This document shows positions 8,002 to 17,150 of a stretch of DNA of 64,000 nt, in pieces. This stretch comes from Bradyrhizobium jicamae (lineage in GTDB: Bacteria > Pseudomonadota > Alphaproteobacteria > Rhizobiales > Xanthobacteraceae): positions 1-64,000 of the forward strand of contig NZ_JAFCKQ010000028.1 in assembly GCF_018130215.1 (NCBI RefSeq), read 5' to 3'. Below the pieces are notes generated by a model. That model was not told the DNA's origin, did no database searches, and saw only the letters and a program-made list of their open reading frames with translations. A program made the position numbers and the translations under genes. Every line of letters begins with the position of its first letter. The stretch's first letter is position 1.

Positions 8002-9651
8002 TCAGCGGCGCAGCTTGTACCCTGCGGCTTCGCGGTCCCAGGTGTCGGTGGTCCTGCCGGCCTCGCGCAGCGCGACCTTCTTGATCTTGCCGTTCTCGGT
8101 GAGCGGCATCTCGGTGATCAGCCGGACAAATCGCGGCACCGCGAAATAGGCCATCTGCCCCTCGCAATGCCTGACCACGTCGACCGGGTCGAGCGCATGG
8201 CCAGGCTTGAGCCGGACGGCCGCGGCCACCTCGTCCTCGCCAAGCTCCGAGGGCAACGGGTAGACGGCGCATGCGTCGATCGCCGGATGCCTCAGCAGCA
8301 CCTGCTCGACCTCCCAGGACGAGACGTTCTCGCCGCGCCGGCGGATCGAATCCTTCATCCGGTCGATGAAACGAAAGTGGCCGTCCGCATCGCGGACGAC
8401 CCGGTCGCCACTGTGAAACCAGAGGTTTTTCCAGGCTTCGACCGTCTTCTCAGGCATGCCGAAATAGCCCGTCGCGAATGCAAACGGCTCGCGCGCGCGC
8501 AGCAGCAATTCGCCGGCCACGCCGTCAGGCAGCACCGCATCATCGGGATCGACGATGCAGGCCTCCATGCCCTCGGCAAGACGACCCATCGTGCCCGGCC
8601 GATCTGACGGGATGCTGCCCGCGAACACGAAATTCGTCTCGGTCGAGCCGTAGCCGTCGAGCAAGGGCACGCCGAAGCGCGCGAGAAACGGACCGTGAAA
8701 CTGGCCCGGAACGCCGCCACCGAGCGCGACGCGCAGGCAATGTGTCGTGTCATCCTCGGACGGCTTCTGTCCCAGCAGCATCACGGCCATCGCTCCAAGC
8801 AGATAGCCGACGGTCGCCTTATGCCGGCGCGCCGCGGTCCAGAAACCGGACGCGGAGAATTTCGGCTCGAGCACATAGGTGCAGCCGTTCAGCACTGCCT
8901 GATAGAACGCGTTCAGCGCGTTGGTGTGGAACAGCGGCAGCGTCGTGAACAGGACATCGCCCTCGACAATGCCGAGCGCACGCGCCGAATACACTCCCCA
9001 CCAGAACAGCTGCGCCTGCGGGCAGCAGACGCCCTTGGAAGGTCCCGTGGTGCCTGACGTATAGAGGATCGCGACGGTGTCGCCAGGCCTGACCTGCGCG
9101 GACGGCAATCCCTCCCCCAGCGGGGGCAGTGGCGCGATCGGCACGGACGCGGGCGCTGCGCCCTCACCGATCGTCCAGATCAGGTCGGGTGGCGCGACGT
9201 CGCTCTCCAGCGTTTCGAGCGCCGGCACGAAAGGCGTTTCGATGACCAGCAGTCTCGGCCCGGAGTTACGCAGGATGTGGCTGAGCTGGATGCCGCGAAG
9301 TGCGGTGTTGATCGGCACGCTCACCGCTCCCATCCAGGCACAGCCAAGATAGACTTCCAGAAACTCCGGCCGGTTCGAGCACATCAGCGCGACGCGGTCG
9401 CCCGCGCGGATGCCGGCGCGCATCAGCCGTCCGGCCGACGCGGCCGCGATCCCTGCGGTCTCGGCATAGCTCCAGCGCGTCTCGCCTGACACGAACAGCG
9501 TACGGTCACCGTACCGCGCGGCCTGCCGCGTCAGGATGGTCGAGAGAATCCGGTCGGCCGGCGGAAAACGCTCCGTGGCCTGCCGCCAGATCGACGCTCC
9601 CGGTCGCTGCCCCGCCGCGCTGCTGTCACCCGCCTGCACGCGCACCTCCAT
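8002..9651 (-). CDS. Acyl-CoA ligase, AMP-binding, CaiC-like
   Basis: A 549-residue adenylate-forming enzyme that would activate a carboxylic acid to its CoA thioester with ATP. The P-loop-like motif ILYTSGTTGPSKG lies mid-protein, followed by YGSTETNFV (A5), WFHSGDRV (A7), IDRMKDSIRRRGENVSSWEVE (A8) and the A10 lysine region LTENGKIKKVALR. Its overall character resembles crotonobetaine/carnitine-CoA and related small-acid ligases. It is divergent from a second ligase across 152 bp that contains one of the island's shared dyads. The substrate is unknown; context suggests an aromatic or indolic acid. Confidence 0.87.
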   Translation of the reverse strand: MEVRVQAGDSSAAGQRPGASIWRQATERFPPADRILSTILTRQAARYGDRTLFVSGETRWSYAETAGIAAASAGRLMRAGIRAGDRVALMCSNRPEFLEVYLGCAWMGAVSVPINTALRGIQLSHILRNSGPRLLVIETPFVPALETLESDVAPPDLIWTIGEGAAPASVPIAPLPPLGEGLPSAQVRPGDTVAILYTSGTTGPSKGVCCPQAQLFWWGVYSARALGIVEGDVLFTTLPLFHTNALNAFYQAVLNGCTYVLEPKFSASGFWTAARRHKATVGYLLGAMAVMLLGQKPSEDDTTHCLRVALGGGVPGQFHGPFLARFGVPLLDGYGSTETNFVFAGSIPSDRPGTMGRLAEGMEACIVDPDDAVLPDGVAGELLLRAREPFAFATGYFGMPEKTVEAWKNLWFHSGDRVVRDADGHFRFIDRMKDSIRRRGENVSSWEVEQVLLRHPAIDACAVYPLPSELGEDEVAAAVRLKPGHALDPVDVVRHCEGQMAYFAVPRFVRLITEMPLTENGKIKKVALREAGRTTDTWDREAAGYKLRR

Positions 9652-9694
9652 CGCTTCATCGTCCGATCTGTCGAGATCGCCACTGGCCAGCCAG

Positions 9695-9714
9695 ATAGTT
9701 TAGGCTTAAAGTAT
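9695..9714. promoter_or_regulatory. Shared AT-rich dyad A (candidate MarR operator)
   Basis: ATAGTTT (9695-9701), spacer AGGCTT, AAAGTAT (9708-9714). The arms match as reverse complements at 6 of 7 positions. It lies between the divergent CoA-ligase genes and closely resembles dyad B near 17000 (both contain TTTAGGCTT). It is one of five such elements, all in catabolic-island promoters. Confidence 0.5.
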
Positions 9715-9803
9715 TCCCGAAAGCTGCCGCCGCAGCAAGGGCTGCGTGCGGGTTCCACCCGCAATCTGGTGACGGGCTGGAGGCCTCAACAGGAGCACCC
9801 GCA

Positions 9804-11426
9804 ATGCGTCGCGAGAACCCCTACCGATCGCCCTCCGATGCCTTCATCGCCACGGCCGCAAGGCGCCCGGACGCGCCGTTCCTGCTTGCGCCTGCGAGCG
9901 CGAAACTGGCTTACGCCCCCGACGGCTTCGAGATTGCGTATGGGCCGTTCAAGGCGGAGGTCGATCGCCTGCGCGCGGAATACGCGGCCGCCGGCTATGG
10001 TCGCGGCGCGAGGGTCGCCCTGCTGCTGGAAAATCGGCCGGTGTTCTTCCTGCACTGGCTCGCGCTCAATGCACTCGGGGTTTCGATCGTGCCGATCAAC
10101 CCGGACGTCCGGCCCGATGAGCTGTCCTTCCAGCTCGAACTGTCGGGAGCGGACCTGCTGGTAGCGACACAGGATCGCATCCACGTGACGAAGGATGCGA
10201 CGCTCGGACGTGTCCGCCTGATCGACACGGAGAGCCGCATTCCGCCGTGCCGGAGCGACGTCACAGCGCAGGAGCCCGCCTTCGACGCCGAATGCGCGCT
10301 GCTGTTCACCTCGGGCAGCACCGGCAAGCCGAAAGGGTGCATGCTTTCAAATCGCTATTTCCTGCAGGTGGCCGACTGGTATCTCGCGCAAGGCGGCGTG
10401 GCCGAATTGCAGCCGGACCGCGAGATCAGTTTGACGCCCCTGCCGATGTTTCACATGAACGCACTTGGCTGCAGCGCAGTCGGGATGATGGTGCTCGGCG
10501 GCGCCGTGGTGCCGCTCGACCGTTTCCATGCCAACCGCTGGTGGCAGTGCGTCGCTGACAGCGGCGCAACCATCGTGCATTGTCTCGGCGTCATCCCCGC
10601 CATCCTGCTGCAGCTGCCGGTGACCGACGTCGAACGGCAGCACCGCGTGCGCTTTGCGTTTGCGCCCGGCGTCGATGTCCGCCACCGCGCCACCTTCGAG
10701 GAGCGCTACCGAATTCCGATCGTCGAGGCCTGGGCGATGACCGAGACCGGCGGCGCCGCCGCAACGACCACCGCGCGCGAGCCGGCAGGCTTCGGCGCGC
10801 GCTGCGTCGGCCGGCCGTCCGACGGCATGGACTATCGCCTCGTCGATGACCGGGGTGCCGATGTTGCGCTGGGAAAGCCCGGCGAATTGCTGGTCCGCGC
10901 CAAGGGCGAGGACGCGCGGGCGGGATTCTTCAGCGGCTACCTGAAGGACACGGAGGCCACCGAAGCGGCCTGGGACGGCGGCTGGTTCCACACCGGCGAC
11001 CTCGTATTCGCCGACCAGGACGGGCTGATGTATTTTTTCGACCGCAAGAAGACCATCGTGCGGCGCAGTGGCGAGAATATCGGCGTGCTCGAGGTCGAAA
11101 GCGCGCTCTACATGGACACGCGCATCGGCAGCTGCGCGGTGACGCCCGTTCCCGACGATATCAGGGGCGAAGAGGTCTTTGCGTTCGTCGTGCCGAATGC
11201 CAAGGTTGACGACGCCGACGCGCTCGCGACCTCGATCATCAAAGCCTGCGCCGAACGCCTCGCCTATCACAAGGTCCCCGGTTACATCGCGATCGTCGAC
11301 GAACTGCCGCTGTCATCGACGCGCAAGCTCGCCCGCGGCGAGATCAAGACGCTGGCGGCCGCAGCGGTCGCCGACAACCGCGCGATCGACCTGCGCGGGC
11401 TGAAGGCCAAACTGAGGCGCGGCTGA
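9804..11426 (+). CDS. Acyl-CoA synthetase (AMP-binding)
   Basis: A 540-residue ANL-family ligase with core motif LLFTSGSTGKPKG, EAWAMTETGG (A5), WFHTGDLVF (A7), DRKKTIVRRSGENI (A8) and the C-terminal STRKLARGEI lysine region. It is only distantly similar to the neighbouring ligase, so the pair is not a recent duplication. The start at 9804 follows AACAGGAGCACCCGCA. Together the two ligases suggest that at least two acids, or two stages of one pathway, are thioesterified. It ends four bases from the convergent substrate-binding gene. Confidence 0.87.
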   Translation: MRRENPYRSPSDAFIATAARRPDAPFLLAPASAKLAYAPDGFEIAYGPFKAEVDRLRAEYAAAGYGRGARVALLLENRPVFFLHWLALNALGVSIVPINPDVRPDELSFQLELSGADLLVATQDRIHVTKDATLGRVRLIDTESRIPPCRSDVTAQEPAFDAECALLFTSGSTGKPKGCMLSNRYFLQVADWYLAQGGVAELQPDREISLTPLPMFHMNALGCSAVGMMVLGGAVVPLDRFHANRWWQCVADSGATIVHCLGVIPAILLQLPVTDVERQHRVRFAFAPGVDVRHRATFEERYRIPIVEAWAMTETGGAAATTTAREPAGFGARCVGRPSDGMDYRLVDDRGADVALGKPGELLVRAKGEDARAGFFSGYLKDTEATEAAWDGGWFHTGDLVFADQDGLMYFFDRKKTIVRRSGENIGVLEVESALYMDTRIGSCAVTPVPDDIRGEEVFAFVVPNAKVDDADALATSIIKACAERLAYHKVPGYIAIVDELPLSSTRKLARGEIKTLAAAAVADNRAIDLRGLKAKLRRG

Positions 11427-11430
11427 GCCG

Positions 11431-12589
11431 CTACGGCAACAGCTTGTACTTGCCGTTCTCGATCTGGACCAGGATCCGCGCGCGGTCGTCGACGCCGTGA
11501 CGGTCGGCCGGCGTGTAGCTGTAGATGCCGTGCGTGCCGACCACGTCCCTGGTCGCGAACAGCGCCTCTCGCAGCGCATTGCGGAAGCCTTGCGTACCCG
11601 GCACAGCACCCGTCGCCTTGGCGCGCCTTGCGGCATCCATGAATACCAGCCAGCCGTCGAAAGCATAGGGCGAGAAGGCATCGGACGGCGGTTCGCCATT
11701 GGCCTTCTCATAGGCGGCGCGGAATGCCAGCGCCACCTTGCGGATCGGATTGCTCTCGGGAAGCTGCTCGGCCGCGGTCACCGGTCCGGTCGGGCAGATG
11801 ATACCCTCCGCCGATTTGCCGGCGAGCCGCAGGAAGTCGGCGCTGATCATGCCGTGATTGCCGTAGAGCGGTCCCTTGTAGCCGCGCTCGGACAGCGCGA
11901 TCACCGGCAGCGCACCGGGGCGTTCCGGTGCCGCCCAGCATGATCGCATCAGGATGGGTGGAGAGTGCCCGCAGCACCTGCGCGGTGACCGAATTATCGG
12001 AGCGCGCGTAACGTTCGTTCGCGACCACCTTGATCCCGGCCTTCGCGGCGCCCTCGCTGAGCGAATTGTACATGAGATCGCCGAACGCATCGGAGAAGCC
12101 GATGAACGCCACGGTCTTGATGCCGCGGTTCTTCATGTGATCGACGATGCCCTGAACCAGCAGCGGCGTCGGCTGCGGCGTCTGCACCACCCACGGACCA
12201 CCCTCGCCTGCCGGCACCGGTGCGATCGGCGAGATCGCCACCATCGGCACCTTCATCTCGATCGCCGCGGTCGCCATCGCCAATGTCTGCGGCGCGCCTG
12301 ACGTCCCGATCAGGAAATCGACCTTCTCCTGCTCCACCAGCTTGCGCGCATTGCGCGTCGACGCTGCCGGATCGGAGCCGTCGTCGAGCTGGATGACGCG
12401 AACCTTCTCGCCATCGACCTCGCCGAGATAGGCCTGGCCGGCGGCCAGTCCCTTGGCATTGGGCACACCGATCGAGGACACCGGACCGCTCAGACCGGTG
12501 ACGAAACCGACCAGGATTTCAGCATGTGCCGGTATCACGGCGCCGAGCAGAAACGCGGCGCCGACCAGCAGAGTCTTCTTCTTGTTCAT
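11431..12589 (-). pseudogene. Branched-chain amino-acid-type substrate-binding protein, frameshifted
   Basis: A LivJ-type periplasmic binding protein with signal peptide (MNKKKTLLVGAAFLLGAVIPAHA) and mature start EILVGFVTGLSGP. The coding frame changes at a run of four G (11917-11920 on the plus strand): upstream reads DAIMLGGTGTP, and the other frame continues GALPVIALSERGYKG, exactly as in the intact paralogue at 18055. Removing one G restores an open frame to 11431. It is either a one-base frameshift mutation or a sequencing error. It is the last gene of the racemase/thiolase/cyclase operon, 34 bp after the cyclase. Confidence 0.85.
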
Positions 12590-12623
12590 GAACTCACTCG
12601 ATGTGGACGAAAAATCTCCGGCC

Positions 12624-13406
12624 TTACGCTGAAGGTACCAGCGCAAGCACGCGCAGCGGACTGCCCGAGCCGTTCTGGATCTTCAGCGGCGCGGCAACGA
12701 CGACGGCGCCGGTCGGCGGCAGCTGATCGAGATTGCACAGGCACTGCAGGCCGTAGCGCCCGCCGCCGTGCAGGAAATGGTGCGCCGGATAGGGCGGATC
12801 GAGATGACCGCCCTGCCCGGCATCGGTCCCGATCGTCTCGGTGCCGAAGCCGATGACGCTGCGCTCCTCGACCAGCCATCGCATCACGGCGGCATCCGGC
12901 CCCGGCGTATGGGCGCCGTCGTCCTTCAGATTGGCATAGTCGCGCCAGCCCTTCTTCGACCAGTCGGTGCGCAGCAGCACCCAGTGGCGCTGGGGAATCC
13001 GGCCGTGGCGCTTCTCCCAGGCCTCGACGGCCGGAATCGTCAGCAGAAAATCCGGGTCCCTCGCGGCATCAGTCGAGCAATCGATCACGCAGGCCGGCGC
13101 GATCATGTCGCGCGGCGGCAGCGTGTCGACCGAATTGTTCGGCAGGTCCTTGCCCGTGAACCAGTGGATCGGCGCATCGAAATGCGTGCCGGTGTGCTCG
13201 CCGAACGTCAAATTGTTCCAGTACCAGGCGGGGCCCGCAGCGTCGTACTGCGAAATCTTCTGGATGCGCACCGGCGCGGCCTGGCCGAATTCAGGCGGCA
13301 GCACGATGACAGGGAAATCCGGACTGAGAGTGAAGGTCAGGTCGACGACCCGCACCGCGCCCGACGCGACCGCGCCGGCAAATTGCATGAGGCTGTTGCT
13401 GTCCAT
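12624..13406 (-). CDS. Cyclase-family metal hydrolase (KynB / isatin-hydrolase type)
   Basis: A 260-residue enzyme of the cyclase (PF04199-type) family, which includes kynurenine formamidase and isatin hydrolase. The metal-binding motif HTGTHFDAPIH (His71, His75, Asp77, His81) is intact, with VVDLTFTLSP before it and GFGTETIGTDAGQ and HHFLHGGG after it, as in the family. Such enzymes hydrolyse amide bonds using Mn or Zn. Between a frameshifted binding protein and the DUF35-SDR gene, it fits ring opening of a lactam such as isatin, but family membership alone does not prove the substrate. Confidence 0.85.
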   Translation of the reverse strand: MDSNSLMQFAGAVASGAVRVVDLTFTLSPDFPVIVLPPEFGQAAPVRIQKISQYDAAGPAWYWNNLTFGEHTGTHFDAPIHWFTGKDLPNNSVDTLPPRDMIAPACVIDCSTDAARDPDFLLTIPAVEAWEKRHGRIPQRHWVLLRTDWSKKGWRDYANLKDDGAHTPGPDAAVMRWLVEERSVIGFGTETIGTDAGQGGHLDPPYPAHHFLHGGGRYGLQCLCNLDQLPPTGAVVVAAPLKIQNGSGSPLRVLALVPSA

Positions 13407-13432
13407 TGCGCTTCTCCCGTTTTCAAGCTCGC

Positions 13433-14674
13433 TTATGCCCCGAGCTCACGCTCGACCGCCTTGGGGTTCGCCGCAAGGCGTTGGCGAACGTCCTCGGCGA
13501 CATCGCCCACGTAGATGTCCTCCAACCCGCGCTTGAGCGCCGACACGATGGCCGACGCGAGCACGCGGGGCGCGACCTTCGGCGGCGGCACCGTCTGGAA
13601 CCACTCGGTATCGAGCGGCCCGGCAAACGCATTCACCACCTTGACGCCGCCGGGCCGAAGCTCCGCGCGCAGGCAATGCGACAGCGACAGACAGGCAGCC
13701 TGCGACGCCGAATAGGCGCCGAACGCCGGCCAGTTCGCCAGTGCATAGACCGACAGGATATTGACCCAGGCGGCGGCGCTGTTGACGCCGTCGGCGCCCC
13801 GCGCGCGCATCGCCGGTCCAAACGCCTGCGCCAGATGCACGAAGCCGAGATAGCTCTGGTCGATCTCGTCGCGCACGACGCTGGTGCCCTGGCGATCGAG
13901 CAGCCCGCCGGCTCGAACGTGCTCCGACGTGTTCACGAGGATATCGACCTTGCCGCCGATATCGGCCGCAAGATCCATGACCGACTTCTCGTCGCCGATA
14001 TCGAGCGGGACGATCTGGACGCCCTCGAGCGCGCGCAACGCCTCCTCGCCGCGGAACGGCTTCCACGGTTCGGCGACGCCGACGAACAGGATCGATGCGC
14101 CGGCTGACTTCAGCGCGGTCACCACCTCCTGGCCGACGACGCTCCGCCCGTTGGTCACCAGGACGCGCCGGAATTTCGGGTCGGCGGTCATCTCCCGCCA
14201 CTGCCTGTCGTCGGTCATGTTGGGGGTCTCACGTTCGGGATATGCGAAGGCCACGGCCTGCCCGCTCTTGTCGAGTTGAAACGACATCACGACCGGCCGG
14301 CCCTCCTCGCAATCGGCATGCAGGTGTGTCACCAGCCGCGGCCCACAGTCCATCGCCACCAGGCCGACGCGCCATGGTGCGCGCTCGCGGAAATGCACAT
14401 CGGCCGGGACGTGCAGCGTGGTTTCGCTGAGCAGCGTGCCGCGCCGCGGCGCGTCCACGAAGGCGAGATCGGCGGACAGGCACGCCGGACAGGCATCGCG
14501 CGCCGGATAGCTGAAGGCGCCGCAGGCACCGCAGCGCTGCAGCATGAAGCGGCCTTCGGCTGCGGCGCGCGTCAAACCATGCGACTTGCGACTGCGCGGA
14601 TGCGGCGGCGACGTCGGCAGCCGGGTCCGGGCAAGCGGATTCTTCCGGCGCGGTTTTGCAATCGGCTCGATCAT
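13433..14674 (-). CDS. DUF35 zinc-ribbon/OB-fold protein fused to a degenerate SDR
   Basis: A 413-residue fusion. Residues about 40-150 are a DUF35 module: zinc ribbon CGAC...CPAC (Cys48, 51, 62, 65) and an OB-fold with GTLLSETTLH. Residues about 168-413 are a short-chain dehydrogenase domain. The glycine motif is reduced to TNGRSVVG, the usual NNAG is NTSE, and the catalytic YxxxK reads YSASQ (Tyr321, Gln325), so ordinary SDR catalysis is doubtful. DUF35 proteins partner thiolase-like enzymes and bring acyl-CoA to them; here the partner gene overlaps by four bases (ATGA), implying coupled translation and a complex. Confidence 0.82.
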   Translation of the reverse strand: MIEPIAKPRRKNPLARTRLPTSPPHPRSRKSHGLTRAAAEGRFMLQRCGACGAFSYPARDACPACLSADLAFVDAPRRGTLLSETTLHVPADVHFRERAPWRVGLVAMDCGPRLVTHLHADCEEGRPVVMSFQLDKSGQAVAFAYPERETPNMTDDRQWREMTADPKFRRVLVTNGRSVVGQEVVTALKSAGASILFVGVAEPWKPFRGEEALRALEGVQIVPLDIGDEKSVMDLAADIGGKVDILVNTSEHVRAGGLLDRQGTSVVRDEIDQSYLGFVHLAQAFGPAMRARGADGVNSAAAWVNILSVYALANWPAFGAYSASQAACLSLSHCLRAELRPGGVKVVNAFAGPLDTEWFQTVPPPKVAPRVLASAIVSALKRGLEDIYVGDVAEDVRQRLAANPKAVERELGA

Positions 14675-15849
14675 GCGCCTGGTCCCGCGAGGATCGCTGC
14701 GCCCGAGGCAAGGCCGCGATCATAATTGATCATTCCAAAGCCCGATGCCAACCCGATGCGCGCATCCTTGACCTGGGTCGGGCCGGCGAGCCCAAGAACC
14801 TGGCGCATCGCCTCGACAACCCCGAGATAGGCGCCGCCGGCGCCGGCCTGCCCGACCGACAATTGGCCGCCCGAGGTGTTGTGCGGAAACGAGCCGTCGA
14901 TCGTGAAGTCGTGTTGCCGCACGAAGTCCGGTCCCTCGCCCTTGCGGCAGAAGCCGAGATCCTCGAACTGCATCATCGAGATCACGGGGTAGTCGTCATA
15001 GGTCTCGACGAAATCGAGATCATCGGGCTTGACTCCGGCCATCGTGTAGAGCTCGTCGACATCCATCGCCCAGCCGCCACGCACCTGCACCGGGTCGTCC
15101 CCAAATGCGTTGTGGCGCTCGATCGTGGCAAGGATTTTCACCGCCGGAAGCTTCAGCGACGCGGCGACATCCTCTCCCATCACCAGGAACGCCTCGGCGC
15201 CGGCGCAGGGCATAACGCAATCGAACAAATGGATCGGGTCGGCGATCGGCCGCGCCGCCATATACTGCTCGATGGTCAGCGGCGACTTCATCAAGGCGTT
15301 GGGATTGCGCAACGCGTTGGCGCGCTGTGCCACGGCGATCTTTCCGAAATCCTCGCGGCGCGCGCCGAACGTGCGCATGTAGTTGCGGGCGATCAGCGCA
15401 AAGCTGGCATTGGCGCCGCCCGCACCATAGGGATAGACGGCGTCTTGGTTGAAGCGCGAGAAGTTCTCCAGCGTAAAGCGGAACGAATCGACGTGGTTGG
15501 TGTCGCCGGCCACGCAGGCCACGATCCGGGCGTCGCCGGCCTGCACCGCCCGCGCGGCGCGGCGGAGCGCAGCGATCGCGCTGGCTCCGCCGAGCGGAAT
15601 GGTGTCGACCCAGCGCACGCAAAGGCCGAAATGCTGGGTCAGGCCGATCCCGCTGTCGAGCCCGGCCGTGAAGCTCGACACGCAGAATCCGTCGATGTCG
15701 CGCGGCGTGATCCCGGCGCCATCGACCAGCGATCTCAGCGCGCGGCCGATCCACCATTGTGCGCTCTCGATCGAGTAGCGCACGTAGGGAATCGTCACGG
15801 GAACCGCCATCACGACCCGGTCGTAAGGTGTGCGGATGGTGTTTTGCAT
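14671..15849 (-). CDS. SCP2-type thiolase homologue lacking usual catalytic residues (probable aldolase)
   Basis: A 392-residue thiolase-fold protein of the SCP2/Ltp group. The usual nucleophilic-Cys motif is replaced by TIPLGGASAIAA, and the C-terminal GHPxGATG motif reads SVGQAGAGG, without the catalytic His. Paired with an overlapping DUF35 gene, this is the architecture of Ltp2/ChsH2-type retro-aldolases that split beta-hydroxyacyl-CoA thioesters, rather than of a true thiolase. Start 15849 is an ATG 23 bp after the racemase gene; upstream codons in the frame are not protein-like. Substrate is inferred only from context. Confidence 0.8.
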   Translation of the reverse strand: MQNTIRTPYDRVVMAVPVTIPYVRYSIESAQWWIGRALRSLVDGAGITPRDIDGFCVSSFTAGLDSGIGLTQHFGLCVRWVDTIPLGGASAIAALRRAARAVQAGDARIVACVAGDTNHVDSFRFTLENFSRFNQDAVYPYGAGGANASFALIARNYMRTFGARREDFGKIAVAQRANALRNPNALMKSPLTIEQYMAARPIADPIHLFDCVMPCAGAEAFLVMGEDVAASLKLPAVKILATIERHNAFGDDPVQVRGGWAMDVDELYTMAGVKPDDLDFVETYDDYPVISMMQFEDLGFCRKGEGPDFVRQHDFTIDGSFPHNTSGGQLSVGQAGAGGAYLGVVEAMRQVLGLAGPTQVKDARIGLASGFGMINYDRGLASGAAILAGPGA

Positions 15850-15872
15850 CGGGCTGCCGGGTTCCTGTGCTC

Positions 15873-16673
15873 TCAACGAACCTTGGGTTCGGCGGTCGGG
15901 ATCGTCGCCACCAGCGCGCGAAAATCCTGACGGGCGCGCGCATTCGCCAGTGCGAAACTCGGCCCGCGGCTCGGCCCGGTGCCGTTGAGACGCTGCAACT
16001 GCACCCACATCTCGGCACTCTTCAGCGCGACCGCCGCGCAGTTGACCACCGGCGCATGACCGATCTTGAAACCGTGCTCGCTCGCGATCAGCAGACCTGG
16101 CAAAACGCCGGCAGGGATCACCACATCGGCGCCGTGATCGAGCAGCGGCTGCGCGCAGGCGGCGAAGTCGCGCAGCATGCGCGCTTTGGCCTCGGCATCG
16201 CCGGCGAACGCGGCGCTGAAATCCTCGGGACGGCAGCCCATGCCGGTGACGTGCACCACGCGGCCGCCGAGGCCGTATCGGTCAGCCTGCTCGTAGTGCC
16301 AAACCTCGAAAGCCTGATCGAGCGTGACAAGCCCGAGTCGACGACCCAGCTGCGACGCTGCGAGCAGCGTCGCCTCGCCGGCACCGATCACCGGTATCGC
16401 CAGGGCCGAGCGAAGCTCGTACAATCCGGGATCCTGGAAGTGACCCATCACGTAGGCGTCGAAGCCGCGATCCTCGGCCGCAAGCCCGTTGTCGACCGCC
16501 TGGATCGCGCAGCGGAATTCGCTCAGGCGTCCGAAATCGCGATCGGCCGGCGTGATGCCCTCGACATGGACAGTGGTGCCGGGTGCGGCGATCTCGTTCA
16601 GATAGGCTGCGAGCTGCGCCATATAGGGCGCGCTGGTGGCCTGGTCGACGAAGCTCTGCCAGAAGATGCGCAC
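15873..16673 (-). CDS. Aspartate/glutamate (hydantoin) racemase-family protein
   Basis: A 266-residue protein starting at GTG 16673 (RIFWQSFVD), which fits the family better than the longer frame. It resembles Asp/Glu/hydantoin racemases: MGHFQDPGLYELRSALAIPVIGAGEA, LGLVTLD in the middle, and DVVIPAGVLPGLL near the C-terminal half. In this family two cysteines normally act as acid and base. The expected second position reads IPAGVLPGL without Cys, and an N-terminal active-site Cys is not obvious, so isomerase activity is uncertain. It is the first gene of the thiolase/cyclase operon, behind two shared dyads. Confidence 0.72.
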   Translation of the reverse strand: MRIFWQSFVDQATSAPYMAQLAAYLNEIAAPGTTVHVEGITPADRDFGRLSEFRCAIQAVDNGLAAEDRGFDAYVMGHFQDPGLYELRSALAIPVIGAGEATLLAASQLGRRLGLVTLDQAFEVWHYEQADRYGLGGRVVHVTGMGCRPEDFSAAFAGDAEAKARMLRDFAACAQPLLDHGADVVIPAGVLPGLLIASEHGFKIGHAPVVNCAAVALKSAEMWVQLQRLNGTGPSRGPSFALANARARQDFRALVATIPTAEPKVR

Positions 16674-16796
16674 AGCGGATATCCTGCTCACAGGCGACCG
16701 TGCCGATCCTCGAACCGTCAAAGTCTGGGCCGACGACACACACAAGCCTGTCGTGGTCAACGCGTGCCGCAGCAACGGCGCGGTCTCATCGACGGA

Positions 16797-16818
16797 ATTA
16801 TTTCAAGCACAAAATAAT
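16797..16818. promoter_or_regulatory. Shared AT-rich dyad E
   Basis: ATTATTT, spacer CAAGCACA, AAATAAT. Counting one more base at each end (16796-16819), the arms AATTATTT/AAATAATT are perfect 8-bp reverse complements. It is the best palindrome of the five and lies 124 bp upstream of the racemase start. Confidence 0.55.
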
Positions 16819-16989
16819 TTTGGCGTCAATTGAACGGCACGCCAGCACACTTCACCAACGGCGGGAACGGCTTGCCGAAACGACAGGCAGACTGCGCCTT
16901 TCCCTTTTGCACAAGCGAATTCGGCTTTCGCGACGGCACCTGCCGCGGCCAATTTTTCGTCGAAGGGTGTATTGACGTTCGACCGACAG

Positions 16990-17010
16990 ATACTTTAGGC
17001 TTTAAATAAT
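16990..17010. promoter_or_regulatory. Shared AT-rich dyad B
   Basis: ATACTTT, spacer AGGCTTT, AAATAAT. The right arm is identical to that of dyad E and the centre nearly identical to dyad A. It lies about 320 bp upstream of the racemase start and 140 bp beyond the end of the alpha/beta-hydrolase gene. Confidence 0.5.
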
Positions 17011-17150
17011 TGGCAAGCGACGCCGCGCGGACGCATGCCGCGTCCCAAGTCGCGTCGATCAAGGGTTTCTCCATCGTGGCTGAGATCATCGACCTCGGAA
17101 CAACAGGTGCTGCCGGCGGGGCTCCCCTCGCCTGCCGCGGCCATACCGGG

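Larger units (their letters stand above)
16674..17150. other. 477-bp intergenic region with two shared dyads
   Basis: No gene is supported. The region is the 5' side of the minus-strand racemase operon and lies after the alpha/beta-hydrolase gene. It contains dyad E (16797-16818) and dyad B (16990-17010), about 190 bp apart, in otherwise GC-rich DNA. The sites are far enough apart for looping or for two promoters. Confidence 0.55.
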
